Shown: positions 16,162 through 25,078 of the stretch, one piece after another
Numbering within the stretch: the stretch's first letter is position 1
Layout of the letters: each line of letters opens with the position of its first letter
Assembly: GCF_014646275.1 (NCBI RefSeq)
Contig: NZ_BMND01000003.1
Location: 367,988-431,987 of the forward strand
DNA length: 64,000 bases
Reading direction: 5' to 3'
From: Streptomyces kronopolitis
GTDB lineage: Bacteria > Actinomycetota > Actinomycetes > Streptomycetales > Streptomycetaceae
The notes under the pieces: generated by a model
What the model was told of the DNA's origin: nothing
Seen by the model: only the letters and a program-made list of their open reading frames with translations
Databases searched by the model: none
Program-made: the position numbers and the translations under genes

Positions 16162-17150
16162 CCGCCGCGCCCTCCGCCGCGACCGTGTCGCGCCAGTCCG
16201 CCCCCGAGCCGGCCGGCCCGCCGGGGACGCCGGCCCCGCGCGAGGGCGGTCCGGCCCGGGCGAGCCGCCGCCGCAAGGCCCGCACCGGCTGGCTCTTCGC
16301 CTCGCCGGCGCTGCTCACCATCGCCGCGGTGACGGTCTTCCCGGTGCTCTTCTCCGTGCTGCTGAGCTTCGCCGATATCCGCCTGGAATACGGCGGGTTC
16401 CGCATCGAGTCCCTGACGGGGGACCACTACGCCGCCGTGCTGGGCAGCCCGGAGTGGCGCCAGGCGCTCTTCTTCACCTTCGGGTTCACCGTCGTCACCG
16501 TCGTGCTGGAACTGGTGCTGGGCACCCTGGCCGCGCTGGTGCTGGACCGGCTGGGCGCCGCCCGCGGCTGGGTCCTGGCCGTGCTGCTGCTGCCCTGGGC
16601 GCTGATCAATGTGGTCGCCGCCCAGCTGTGGGGCTATCTCTACAACGGCACCTACGGCGGACTGACCTGGCTCTTCGGGCAGTTGCTCGGCCAGCAGCCG
16701 GACATCCTCGGGCAGCCCGCCTCCGCCATGGGCGCCATGGTGGTGGTCGACGTGTGGAAGACCACGCCCTTCGTCGCCATTGTCGTCCTCGCCGGGCTGA
16801 TGCTGATTCCCGGCGACGTCTACGAGGCGGCAGAGATCGACGGGGCCAACGCCTGGACCACGTTCTGGAAGGTGACGCTGCCGCAGCTGCGCCCGATCAT
16901 GGCCATCGCCGTGCTCTTCCGCATCCTCCAGGCCTTCGGCATCTTCGACCTGCCCTTCGTGCTGACGCAGGGCGGACCGGGCACCGCCACCCAGTCACTG
17001 GCGATCCTGGGCTACAAGACGCTCTTCCAGAATCTCGAAATCGGCCGGGGCGCGGCGGTGGCGACCACCACCGCGGTCATCGTGATCGGCTGCTGTCTGC
17101 TCTTCCTGCGGCTCTTCAAGGCCCAGGCCGACGAAGGGGGGCGGGGATGA
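16158..17150 (+). CDS. Sugar ABC transporter permease, MalF type
   Basis: A 330-residue inner-membrane permease. A basic, Pro-rich cytosolic N-terminus is followed by six predicted membrane spans and the ATPase-coupling EAA loop EAAEIDGANAWTTFWKVTLP. Its GTG start overlaps the stop of the binding-protein gene (GTGA), which fixes the start and implies coupled translation. It pairs with the next permease. No ATPase gene is in the operon; Streptomyces sugar importers of this class commonly use the shared ATPase MsiK. Confidence 0.92.
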   Translation: MTAAPSAATVSRQSAPEPAGPPGTPAPREGGPARASRRRKARTGWLFASPALLTIAAVTVFPVLFSVLLSFADIRLEYGGFRIESLTGDHYAAVLGSPEWRQALFFTFGFTVVTVVLELVLGTLAALVLDRLGAARGWVLAVLLLPWALINVVAAQLWGYLYNGTYGGLTWLFGQLLGQQPDILGQPASAMGAMVVVDVWKTTPFVAIVVLAGLMLIPGDVYEAAEIDGANAWTTFWKVTLPQLRPIMAIAVLFRILQAFGIFDLPFVLTQGGPGTATQSLAILGYKTLFQNLEIGRGAAVATTTAVIVIGCCLLFLRLFKAQADEGGRG

Positions 17151-17995
17151 GCCGCCGCGCACCGGCCTCCGGCATCCGCCGGTACCTCAACGCCGTCAAC
17201 CTCGGCGGCCTGGCGATCGTCGTGCTGTCGACGCTCCCGCTGTACTGGATGCTCGCCTCGTCCTTCAAGGGCCCCGGGGAGATCAGCGCGGCCCCGCCGA
17301 CCCTGGCCCCCGAGTCGCCGACGCTCGGCAACTACGCCGAGGCGTTCGTCCGCAACGGCATCGGCCACTATCTGCTCAACAGCGTGCTGGTGGCGTCCGT
17401 CTCGACGGTCCTCGTGCTGGGGCTGTCCTTCTTCGCGGGGTACGCGCTGGCCCGCACCCCGCTGCGCGGCCGCGGCCCGCTGATGACCGTGCTGCTGATG
17501 CTGTCCGTCTTCCCGCCGATCGCGCTGGTCGTCCCGCTGTTCCTGCTGGAGCGGCAGGTGGGGCTGCTCAACAGCTACGCCGGTCTGATCGTGCCGTACG
17601 TCGCGCTGAACCTGCCGTTCGCCATCTGGATCATGCGCAACTACCTGGTCGGCATCCCCCAGGAACTGGAGGAGGCGGCGACCGTCGACGGCGCGGGGCC
17701 GCTGCGCATCGTGCTGACCGTCATCGCCCCGCTCGCCCGGCCCGGGCTGTTCACCGCGGGCATCTTCACCTTCACCGCGACCTGGTCGGAGTTCCTGCTG
17801 GCGCTGACCTTCAACAGCGAGGACGGCCACCGCACCGTCCCGGTCGGCATCGCCCTGTTCACCAGCCAGTACACGGTCCCCTACGGGACGCTCTTCGCGG
17901 GTGCCGTCGCGGCCACCCTGCCGATCGGCATCCTGGTCCTGATCTTCCGCCGCTCGATCGTCTCGGGCATGACCTCGGGGGCGGTCAAGGGATGA
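17147..17995 (+). CDS. Sugar ABC transporter permease, MalG type
   Basis: A 282-residue permease with about six membrane spans and the EAA loop EEAATVDGAGPLRIVLTVIAP near residue 190. The ATG overlaps the stop of the preceding permease (ATGA), a standard coupling arrangement. It forms the heterodimeric channel with the MalF-type protein. FNSEDGHRTVPVGIALF in the last periplasmic loop is typical of carbohydrate permeases. Confidence 0.92.
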   Translation: MSRRAPASGIRRYLNAVNLGGLAIVVLSTLPLYWMLASSFKGPGEISAAPPTLAPESPTLGNYAEAFVRNGIGHYLLNSVLVASVSTVLVLGLSFFAGYALARTPLRGRGPLMTVLLMLSVFPPIALVVPLFLLERQVGLLNSYAGLIVPYVALNLPFAIWIMRNYLVGIPQELEEAATVDGAGPLRIVLTVIAPLARPGLFTAGIFTFTATWSEFLLALTFNSEDGHRTVPVGIALFTSQYTVPYGTLFAGAVAATLPIGILVLIFRRSIVSGMTSGAVKG

Positions 17996-18114
17996 GCCCC
18001 CGGCCCCGCGACCGGCGCTGCCGCTCGCGCCCCGACCCACCGCGCCCGGCGCCGCACCGCGTCGCCCCCCGCTCCACCACCACGGCAACCGCCACCGCAC
18101 CGAAGGGTATTCAC

Positions 18115-19785
18115 GTGACCGCACAGCACCTCGGCTCCGACAGCAACACCACCGACTGGTGGCGGCAGGCCGTCGTCTACCAGGTGTATCCGCGCAGCTT
18201 CGCCGACCTCGACGGCGACGGTCTCGGTGACATCCCCGGCGTGACCTCCCGGCTGCCCTACCTCGCCGACCTGGGCGTGGACGCCGTCTGGCTGAGCCCC
18301 TTCTACCCCTCACCGCTGGCCGACGGCGGCTATGACGTCGCCGACTACCGCGACGTCGACCCCCGGCTGGGCACCCTCGACGACTTCGACGCCATGGTGG
18401 CCGAGGCCCACCGCCTCGGCATCAAGGTGATGGTCGACATCGTGCCCAACCACTCCTCCGACCAGCACGTCTGGTTCCAGGAGGCGTTGCGCGCCGCCCC
18501 CGGGTCGGCCGCCCGGGAGCGCTACGTCTTCCGCGAGGGCCGCGGGGAGCGGGGCGAGGAGCCGCCCACCGACTGGGTCTCCTGCTTCGGCGGCCCGGCC
18601 TGGACCCGGCTGCCCGACGGCTGGTGGTACCTCCACCTCTTCGCCCCCGAACAGCCCGACTTCAACTGGGACAACCCCGAGGTCCGCGCAGACTTCCGCG
18701 AGACCCTGCGCTTCTGGTCGGACCGCGGCGTCGACGGCTTCCGGGTCGACGTGGCCCACGGCCTCGCCAAGGACCTGGCCCACCCGCTGCGCGACATCGG
18801 CGGCGTGGAGAGCTACCGGCCCGAGGACCTGCCCGAGGACGGCAGCCACCCCTTCTGGGACCGGGACGAGGTCCACGACATCTTCCGCGAGTGGCGCAAG
18901 GTCTTCAACGAGTACGACCCGCCGCGCATCGCCGTCGCCGAGGCCTGGGTGCGCAACTCCCGCCGCACCGCCTACGCCACCCCCCAGGAGCTGGGCCAGG
19001 CCTTCAACTTCGACTTCCTCAAGGCGAAGCTGGACGCGCCCGAGCTGCGGTCCTCCATCGACACCGCGCTCGCCGACGCCCGGTCCGCCGGCGCCACCGC
19101 CACCTGGGTGCTCTCCAACCACGACGTGATCCGGCACGCCTCGCGCTACGGCCTCCCCGACGGCCGCGACGAGGAGGCCTGGCTGCTCTCCGACGGCCAG
19201 GAGCCCCCGCTGGAGCGGGACTTCGGGCTGCGCCGGGCGCTGGCCGCGACCCTGCTGATGCTGGCGCTGCCCGGCTCCAGCTACGTCTACCAGGGCGAGG
19301 AACTGGGGCTGCCCGAGGTCGCCGACCTGGCCCGCGAGAGCCTCCAGGACCCGGTCGCGGTCCGCAGCGCGGGCCGACTGAAGGGGCGCGACGGCTGCCG
19401 GGTGCCGCTGCCGTGGCGGCGCGAGGGCAGCTCGTACGGGTTCGGCGACGGCGGCGCATGGCTGCCGCAGCCCGCGGGCTGGGGCGAGTGGTCCGTCGAG
19501 GCCCAGCAGGGCGTGGCCTCCTCGCCGCTGGAGCTGTACCGCGCGGCGCTGGCCACCCGCCGCCGGCTGATCGCCGACGAGGCACTGGAGTGGGCCGACG
19601 ACGGGGCGGCCGCCGAGGCGGGGGTGCTCCACTTCCGCCGCTCGGGCGGCTGGGAGTGCGTGGCCAACCTGTCGGACGCGCAGCAGCCGCTGCCGGCCGG
19701 GGAACTGCTGCTGTCCTCCGCCCCGGTTACCGGCGGTCAGCTGCCGCCGTGGACCACGGTCTGGCTGCGCACCGCGGCCGGCTGA
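18115..19785 (+). CDS. GH13 alpha-glucosidase (oligo-1,6-glucosidase/alpha-glucosidase type)
   Basis: A cytoplasmic glycoside hydrolase of 556 residues. WWRQAVVYQVYPRSFAD is the standard opening, VDIVPNHSSDQH is region I, GFRVDVAH carries the nucleophile Asp, AVAEAWV the acid/base Glu and LSNHDVIR the transition-state Asp. It would hydrolyse the imported alpha-glucoside to glucose. I prefer the GTG at 18115, which has AAGGG upstream and starts where homologues start. An ATG at 17992 in the same frame overlaps the permease stop and would add 41 low-complexity residues; coupling from there cannot be excluded. Confidence 0.9.
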   Translation: MTAQHLGSDSNTTDWWRQAVVYQVYPRSFADLDGDGLGDIPGVTSRLPYLADLGVDAVWLSPFYPSPLADGGYDVADYRDVDPRLGTLDDFDAMVAEAHRLGIKVMVDIVPNHSSDQHVWFQEALRAAPGSAARERYVFREGRGERGEEPPTDWVSCFGGPAWTRLPDGWWYLHLFAPEQPDFNWDNPEVRADFRETLRFWSDRGVDGFRVDVAHGLAKDLAHPLRDIGGVESYRPEDLPEDGSHPFWDRDEVHDIFREWRKVFNEYDPPRIAVAEAWVRNSRRTAYATPQELGQAFNFDFLKAKLDAPELRSSIDTALADARSAGATATWVLSNHDVIRHASRYGLPDGRDEEAWLLSDGQEPPLERDFGLRRALAATLLMLALPGSSYVYQGEELGLPEVADLARESLQDPVAVRSAGRLKGRDGCRVPLPWRREGSSYGFGDGGAWLPQPAGWGEWSVEAQQGVASSPLELYRAALATRRRLIADEALEWADDGAAAEAGVLHFRRSGGWECVANLSDAQQPLPAGELLLSSAPVTGGQLPPWTTVWLRTAAG

Positions 19786-19811
19786 CCGGCGCGGGGCGCG
19801 GGGCCGGTCAG
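19782..19811. terminator. Hairpin holding both stop codons of a convergent gene pair
   Basis: CTGACCGGC (19782-19790) and GCCGGTCAG (19803-19811) form a perfect 9-bp stem with a 12-nt G-rich loop. The left arm contains the TGA of the glucosidase, the right arm the stop of the chelatase-like gene, so it can act in both directions. Confidence 0.6.
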
Positions 19812-20605
19812 GCGCTCAGCGCCGTCCGGTCCCCGCGGGCCCGGTCCGAGGCCGCGTCGTCGTAGCGCCGCAGCAGCAGCCGGGCCATCTCGGGCGCGTC
19901 CCCCAGGACCGGCGCCAGCACGTCGGCGCCGGCCTCGCGGGCCCCGGCGGCGATCCGGTCCGGCAGGAAGCCGGGGGCGATGACGTAGGGGGCGACGGCC
20001 ACCCGCTCGACGCCCTCGGCGCGCAGCTGCCGCACGGCATCGGCCGTGCGGGGAAGGGACGCGGAGGCGAACGCAGGCCGCACGGCACACCATCCAGCGG
20101 TGCGCCGCCACTCCCGCGCGGTTTCAGCGAGCACTGCGCCCGCCTCCGGGTCGGAGGAGCCCGCCGAGGCCAGCACGACCCCGGTCGGGCGGGGGTCGCC
20201 GGGCCGCACCCCGGCCTGCGCCAGCCGCCGCTCCAGCGCGGCCGTCAGCAGCGGGGAGGGGCCCAGCACCGCCGCCTGGCGGATGCTCAGCAGGGGCAGC
20301 CGCCCGGCCGCCTCCCGCAGCACCGCCGGGATGTCGGACTTCGCATGGAAGGCCCGGGTGAGCAGCAGCGGCAGCGCCACCACCTCCCGCACGCCCCGCC
20401 CGCCGGCCGGCCCGCCCGCCGCCTCGGCCGACAGCCGCTCCAGCAGCCGCGGCACCCGGGGGGCGTTGAAGTCGAGGTAGCCGACCTCGACCCGCAGCCC
20501 GGGCCGCAGCGCCCGCACCCGCGCGCAGAGCGCGGAGACGGTCGCCGCGTGCCGCGGGTCGCGGCTGCCGTGGGCGATGACGAGGAGCGTGGGGCGCGGG
20601 TCCAT
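19808..20605 (-). CDS. Sirohydrochlorin chelatase-like protein (CbiX/SirB family)
   Basis: A 265-residue two-domain CbiX-type protein. His12 in IAHGSRDPRH and His87 in TRAFHAKSDIP are the metal/catalytic histidines of the family, which inserts Fe or Co into sirohydrochlorin. As the last gene of the sulfate-assimilation operon, the likely job is making siroheme for the sulfite reductase encoded at the operon's start. It follows the permease by 3 nt. Confidence 0.88.
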   Translation of the reverse strand: MDPRPTLLVIAHGSRDPRHAATVSALCARVRALRPGLRVEVGYLDFNAPRVPRLLERLSAEAAGGPAGGRGVREVVALPLLLTRAFHAKSDIPAVLREAAGRLPLLSIRQAAVLGPSPLLTAALERRLAQAGVRPGDPRPTGVVLASAGSSDPEAGAVLAETAREWRRTAGWCAVRPAFASASLPRTADAVRQLRAEGVERVAVAPYVIAPGFLPDRIAAGAREAGADVLAPVLGDAPEMARLLLRRYDDAASDRARGDRTALSA

Positions 20606-20608
20606 GGA

Positions 20609-21556
20609 TCAGCCCTTGACCAGCAGGCCGCGGCTGCGCAGCACCCGGCGCTCGATCGGGGCGAAGATCAGCAGCTCGATACCGATGCCGACGATCAGGA
20701 TCAGCAGGATCGCGGCCAGCACCCAGGACATGTCCTGGAGCTCACGGCCCTGTTCCAGCAGCTGGCCCAGGCCGGTGCCCAGGTCCGGCGCGTTGACGAT
20801 GAGTTCGGCGGCCATCAGGGAGCGCCAGGAGAACGCCCAGCCCTGCTTGAGCCCGGCGAGGTAGCCGGGCAGCGCGGCCGGCAGCAGCACATGCCGCACC
20901 CCGGCCAGCCCGGTCGCGCCGATGGTGCGGCCGGCCCGCAGGGTGAGCGGGGAGATCTGGTCGACGCCCGCCACCAGGCCGTTGGCGATGGAGGGGACCG
21001 CGCCGAGCAGCACCACCGCGTAGATCGTGGCGTCGCTCAGCCCGAACCAGATGATCGCGGCCGGCACCCAGGCCACCGAGGGCAGCGACTGCAGACCGCT
21101 GAGGATCGGCCCGATCGCCGCCCGGACCGCCTTGACCTGGGCGACGATCAGCCCGAGCACGGTCCCGATGGCGACCGAGGTCACGAAGCCGAGGGCGCCG
21201 CGCGAGACGCTGGTCCACACGAAGCTCAGCAGCGTGCCCTCCAGCCACTTCTGCCGGAGCGAGCCGAAGACGTCCGCGGGGCTGGGCAGCAGGTAGTGCG
21301 GCTTCAGCTCGAAGTGGTACGCCAGCTGCCACAGGCCGAGCACGATGGCGACGGCGATGACGGGCGGCAGCGCCTTCGCGGCGGCGGCCCGCAGCCGCGG
21401 CTGCCGGTCGACGACCCGCGATTCGAGCGCGTCGAGCCCGGCCTCCAGACCGGCGAGGTCACCGGCGGTGTCGCGGCCCCCGGCGGTGGCGGTTGCGGTG
21501 GTGGTGCCCCCGTCGTCCGGGGCGGTGGCGGGGTCCTCGGTCTCAGTGCTGGCCAT
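20609..21556 (-). CDS. ABC transporter permease, sulfonate/taurine type
   Basis: A 315-residue permease of the SsuC/TauC group. A 60-residue Thr/Ala-rich cytosolic N-terminus precedes about six membrane spans (VIAVAIVLGLWQLAYHF onward). The coupling loop is RAGRTIGATGLAGVRHVLLP. It overlaps the ATPase gene by 14 nt. Together with that ATPase and the binding lipoprotein it should import a sulfur source such as an alkanesulfonate, or sulfate as in related actinobacterial cys loci. The substrate is inferred from the operon, not from the protein. Confidence 0.88.
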   Translation of the reverse strand: MASTETEDPATAPDDGGTTTATATAGGRDTAGDLAGLEAGLDALESRVVDRQPRLRAAAAKALPPVIAVAIVLGLWQLAYHFELKPHYLLPSPADVFGSLRQKWLEGTLLSFVWTSVSRGALGFVTSVAIGTVLGLIVAQVKAVRAAIGPILSGLQSLPSVAWVPAAIIWFGLSDATIYAVVLLGAVPSIANGLVAGVDQISPLTLRAGRTIGATGLAGVRHVLLPAALPGYLAGLKQGWAFSWRSLMAAELIVNAPDLGTGLGQLLEQGRELQDMSWVLAAILLILIVGIGIELLIFAPIERRVLRSRGLLVKG

Positions 21557-22346
21557 GGCGGCGGATCTCCCCCCGGAGCTGTTCGGTGATCTCGACGGAC
21601 AGGTCGGCGACCGCGGCGTCCTCGATGCGGCGCGGCTGCGGGATGTCGACCTGCCACTCGCGGGCGATCCGGCCGGGCCGGGAGGACAGCAGCACCACCC
21701 GCTCGGCGAGCCGGACGGCCTCGCGGACGTTGTGGGTGACGAAGAGGACCGAGAGGTTCGTCTCGCGCCAGATGCGGGTCAGTTCGTCGTGCAGGACATC
21801 GCGAGTGATCGCGTCCAGCGCGGCGAACGGCTCGTCCATCAGCAGCAGCTGGCTGTCCTGGGCGAGTGCCCGGGCCATCGCGACGCGCTGGCGCATCCCG
21901 CCCGACAGCTCGTGCACCCGCTTGCCGTGGGCGCCCTTGAGCCGGACCAGCTCCAGCAGCCGCTCGGCCTCGGCGCGGCGCTCCGCGCGCGGCACCCCGC
22001 GCATCCGCAGCGCCAGTTCGATGTTGCGGCCGGCGGTCAGCCACGGGAACAGCGCGTGCTCCTGGAACATCAGGGCCGGCCGGCCGCCCGGCGTCGCGAT
22101 GGCACCGGCGGACGGCGCGTCCAGGCCGGCCACGAGGTTGAGCAGGGTGGACTTCCCGCAGCCCGAGGCCCCCAGGAGGCAGACGAATTCGCCGGGTGCC
22201 ACGTCGAGGGTGATGTCCTCCAGGACGTGCTGCTGGGCGCCGGTGCGGCCGAACGACTTCGAGACGTGGTCGATGCGGGCCGCGTAGGGCACGGTGTTGC
22301 CCTTGTCCGCCGCGGCCGGCTGCTTGGCGAGAGTGGTGGTCGTCAT
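21543..22346 (-). CDS. ABC transporter ATP-binding protein, sulfonate/nitrate type
   Basis: A 267-residue ATPase with Walker A GASGCGKST, signature LSGGMRQRVAMARAL, Walker B LLLMDEP and switch His in LFVTHNV. The ATG at 22346 is preceded by a near-perfect AGGAGGTG; the frame extends 19 codons further upstream but without support. It powers the permease encoded immediately downstream. Confidence 0.93.
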   Translation of the reverse strand: MTTTTLAKQPAAADKGNTVPYAARIDHVSKSFGRTGAQQHVLEDITLDVAPGEFVCLLGASGCGKSTLLNLVAGLDAPSAGAIATPGGRPALMFQEHALFPWLTAGRNIELALRMRGVPRAERRAEAERLLELVRLKGAHGKRVHELSGGMRQRVAMARALAQDSQLLLMDEPFAALDAITRDVLHDELTRIWRETNLSVLFVTHNVREAVRLAERVVLLSSRPGRIAREWQVDIPQPRRIEDAAVADLSVEITEQLRGEIRRHGQH

Positions 22347-22380
22347 CGGTGTCACCTCCTGGGGGGTGCGGTGCTGCGGG

Positions 22381-23490
22381 CTACTTGCTGCCGAGTCCGG
22401 CATCGTCGACCGGCTTCTTGCCCTCGGACCTGAGCACCTTGTTCAGCAGCGTCAGGTCGTATATGCCCTTGAGGTCGGGCTTCTTCAGCAGGCCCGCCTT
22501 GACCGCGTGATCGGCCTCCTGCTGGAGGGTGGCGGCCAGCGGGTCATCGGTGACCTGGACGTTGCGGAACGCCGGGTCGATGACGTCGGCGGGCAGCGCC
22601 TTGCCGGCGATGTCCGAGGAGGCGAGCTTGTCGTTGAGGTCCTTCTTCGCCTGGGCGGGGTGCGAGCGGATCCAGTCGTTGGTCTTGACCGAGGCGCGCA
22701 GCACCGCCTCGACGGCCTTCGGGTGCTGCTTCAGGAACTTCTGCGAGACGATCATGTTCGTGATGACGAACTTGCCGTCCTTCCACAGCTTCTTCTCATC
22801 CAGGAGCGTCTTGCCGCCCTCGGCGACGAGCTTGGCGGCGGTGGGCTCGGGCACCCAGGCGCCGTCGATGGAGCCCTGCTGGAAGGCGGTCGGCGTCACC
22901 TTGTTGTCGGTGCGCTGGACGGTGACATCGCCCTTGCCGGTGGTGGGGTCGACCTTGTAGCCCTTGCCGCTCAGGTAGTTCAGCAGTGCGACGTCCTGGG
23001 TGTTGCCCAGCTGCGGGGTCGCGAGGGTCTTGCCCTTGAGGTCGTCCAGGCTCTTGATCTTCTTGGGGTTGACCACCAGCGACACCCCGCCGGAGGCCGA
23101 ACCGCCGATGATCTTCAGGCTCTTGCCGTGCGACTTCACATAGCCGTTGATCGCGGGGGAGGGGCCGATCCAGCCGATGTCGATGGCGCCGGAGTTGAGC
23201 GCCTCGATCTCGGCGGGGCCCGCGTTGAAGACGGAGGACTTCACCTCGGTGCCGCCCAGTTCCTTCTGGAACCGGCCGCTCTGGAGGCCGATCAGGGGGG
23301 TGGCGTGCGTGGTGTTGCCGAAGAACCCGATCGTCACGTGATCGAGCCCGTCGGTCTTGGCCCCCTTGGGGGCGGCGCCGGCGCCTGTGTCCTTCTTGGC
23401 CTCGGAGCCGTAGCCGCAGGCGCCCAGCGCCCCGACCAGCAGTGGGACGGTGACAGCGGCCGCCAGCAGGCGGTGTCGAACGGCAGACAC
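22381..23490 (-). CDS. Sulfonate/aliphatic sulfur ABC transporter binding lipoprotein
   Basis: A 369-residue SsuA/TauA-like binding protein. The signal peptide ends in the lipobox LGAC (Cys25), giving a membrane-anchored lipoprotein. VTIGFFGNTTHATPLIGLQ, EIEALNSGAIDIGWIGPSPA and LVVNP are the characteristic ligand-pocket blocks of this family. Start is GTG at 23490 with AGAGGA about 10 nt upstream. A 224-bp gap separates it from cysN; no convincing gene or terminator was found in that gap. Confidence 0.9.
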   Translation of the reverse strand: MSAVRHRLLAAAVTVPLLVGALGACGYGSEAKKDTGAGAAPKGAKTDGLDHVTIGFFGNTTHATPLIGLQSGRFQKELGGTEVKSSVFNAGPAEIEALNSGAIDIGWIGPSPAINGYVKSHGKSLKIIGGSASGGVSLVVNPKKIKSLDDLKGKTLATPQLGNTQDVALLNYLSGKGYKVDPTTGKGDVTVQRTDNKVTPTAFQQGSIDGAWVPEPTAAKLVAEGGKTLLDEKKLWKDGKFVITNMIVSQKFLKQHPKAVEAVLRASVKTNDWIRSHPAQAKKDLNDKLASSDIAGKALPADVIDPAFRNVQVTDDPLAATLQQEADHAVKAGLLKKPDLKGIYDLTLLNKVLRSEGKKPVDDAGLGSK

Positions 23491-23714
23491 GGAAGGCGTT
23501 CCTCTCGCAGGGCCGGGTCGCGGTGTGCCCCTAGGGCACGCCCGGCAGGGTGAAGGATCTTCGGGGGAAGGAGCAGGCGGAGAAGGGGAGAGCGGAAGCG
23601 GAGCGGTACGTCAGCGCACACATCGGCCGACTCCGCCCTGCCCGCTGCCCAGGGCGCCGCTGCCGATGCGGCCGCCCTCCTTCGCGAAGGTCGAGAACAC
23701 GTCCTGGAGCATGC

Positions 23715-25076
23715 TCAGAAGTCCCATCCCTCGTCGTCACCGCCGTCGGCCCCGGCGGCCTCGGCTGCCGCCTGCGCGAAGGCGTGGCCGGCCATCCCCG
23801 CGGTCAGCGTGGTGCCGTCCGCCGGATCGATCAGCAGGAACGAGCCGGTGCGGCGGGAGTCGGCGTAGGCGTCCAGCGGCAGCGGCTCGGCGGTGCGCAC
23901 GACGATCCGGCCGATGTCGTTGGCCGCCAGCTCACCGGGCTCGGGGTGCGGGGAGAGGTCGTCCAGCGTCAGCCGGGAGGGGATGTCCTTGACGATCGCC
24001 TTGACGGTGCGGGTGGCGTGCTTGAGCAGCACCCGCTGTCCGACGGTCAGCGGACGGTCCGCCACATGGCAGATGGTCGCCTCGATGTCCTGCGAGACGG
24101 CCGGCGCGGTGGCCGTCGGGGCGATCAGGTCACCGCGCGAGACGTCGAGGTCGTCGGCGAGGCGGACGGTGACCGACTGCGGCGCCCAGGCCGCGTCCAC
24201 GCTCCGCCCGAGGGCGTCGATCGCCTCGATGGTGCTGGTGCGGCCCGAGGGGAGCACGGTGACGGCGTCGCCGACGCGCAGCACACCGGAGGCGATCTGG
24301 CCCGCGTAGCCGCGGTAGTCGGGGTGCTCGGCGGTCTGCGGGCGGATGACGTACTGGACCGGGAAGCGGCCCGGGTCGTTGGAGGGGTCGGCGACGACGG
24401 ACACCGTCTCCAGGTGCTCCAGCACCGTCGGGCCGCCGTACCAGTCCATGTTCGCCGAAGGCGACACCACGTTGTCGCCGGCCAGCGCCGAGATGGGGAT
24501 CGCGGTGATCTCCGGGACGCCCAGCGAGGCCGCGTAGCGCGTGAACTCCTCGGCGATGGCGGCGAAGACGGGCTCGGCGTAGTCGACCAGGTCCATCTTG
24601 TTGACGGCCAGGACCACGTGCGGCACGCGCAGCAGGGCGGCGACCGCGGCGTGCCGGCGGGTCTGCTCGACCACGCCGTTGCGGGCGTCGACCAGCACCA
24701 CGGCCAGCTCGGCGGTGGAGGCGCCGGTGACCATGTTGCGGGTGTACTGCACATGCCCGGGGGTGTCCGCCAGGATGAACCGGCGCCGCGGGGTGGCGAA
24801 GTAGCGGTAGGCGACATCGATGGTGATGCCCTGCTCGCGCTCGGCGCGCAGCCCGTCGGTCAGCAGCGCCAGGTCGGGCGTCTCCTGCCCGCGGCCCAGC
24901 GAGGCGCGCTCGACGGCCTCCAGCTGGTCGGCCAGCACCGACTTGGAGTCGTGCAGCAGCCGTCCCACCAGCGTGGACTTGCCGTCGTCGACGGAGCCGG
25001 CGGTGGCGAACCGCAGCAGCGAGGCGGCGCCCGCCTCGACGGCGTCGCCCGCGCCCGGGTTCGTGGTCGTGCTCAT
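23715..25076 (-). CDS. cysN: Sulfate adenylyltransferase subunit 1 (GTPase subunit)
   Basis: The 453-residue regulatory GTPase of ATP sulfurylase. GTP hydrolysis by CysN drives synthesis of adenylyl sulfate (APS) by CysD. G1 is GSVDDGKST, G3 is DTPGH and G4 is NKMD, followed by EF-Tu-like domains 2 and 3. There is no fused APS kinase domain, consistent with the separate cysC. It starts 2 nt after the cysD stop. Confidence 0.95.
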   Translation of the reverse strand: MSTTTNPGAGDAVEAGAASLLRFATAGSVDDGKSTLVGRLLHDSKSVLADQLEAVERASLGRGQETPDLALLTDGLRAEREQGITIDVAYRYFATPRRRFILADTPGHVQYTRNMVTGASTAELAVVLVDARNGVVEQTRRHAAVAALLRVPHVVLAVNKMDLVDYAEPVFAAIAEEFTRYAASLGVPEITAIPISALAGDNVVSPSANMDWYGGPTVLEHLETVSVVADPSNDPGRFPVQYVIRPQTAEHPDYRGYAGQIASGVLRVGDAVTVLPSGRTSTIEAIDALGRSVDAAWAPQSVTVRLADDLDVSRGDLIAPTATAPAVSQDIEATICHVADRPLTVGQRVLLKHATRTVKAIVKDIPSRLTLDDLSPHPEPGELAANDIGRIVVRTAEPLPLDAYADSRRTGSFLLIDPADGTTLTAGMAGHAFAQAAAEAAGADGGDDEGWDF

Positions 25077-25078
25077 GG

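Noticed and set aside
23531..23620. 30-codon ORF with two Cys between cysN and the binding-lipoprotein gene
   Set aside because: Lacks the HVDL-type leader signature and a ribosome site; possible but not supported.
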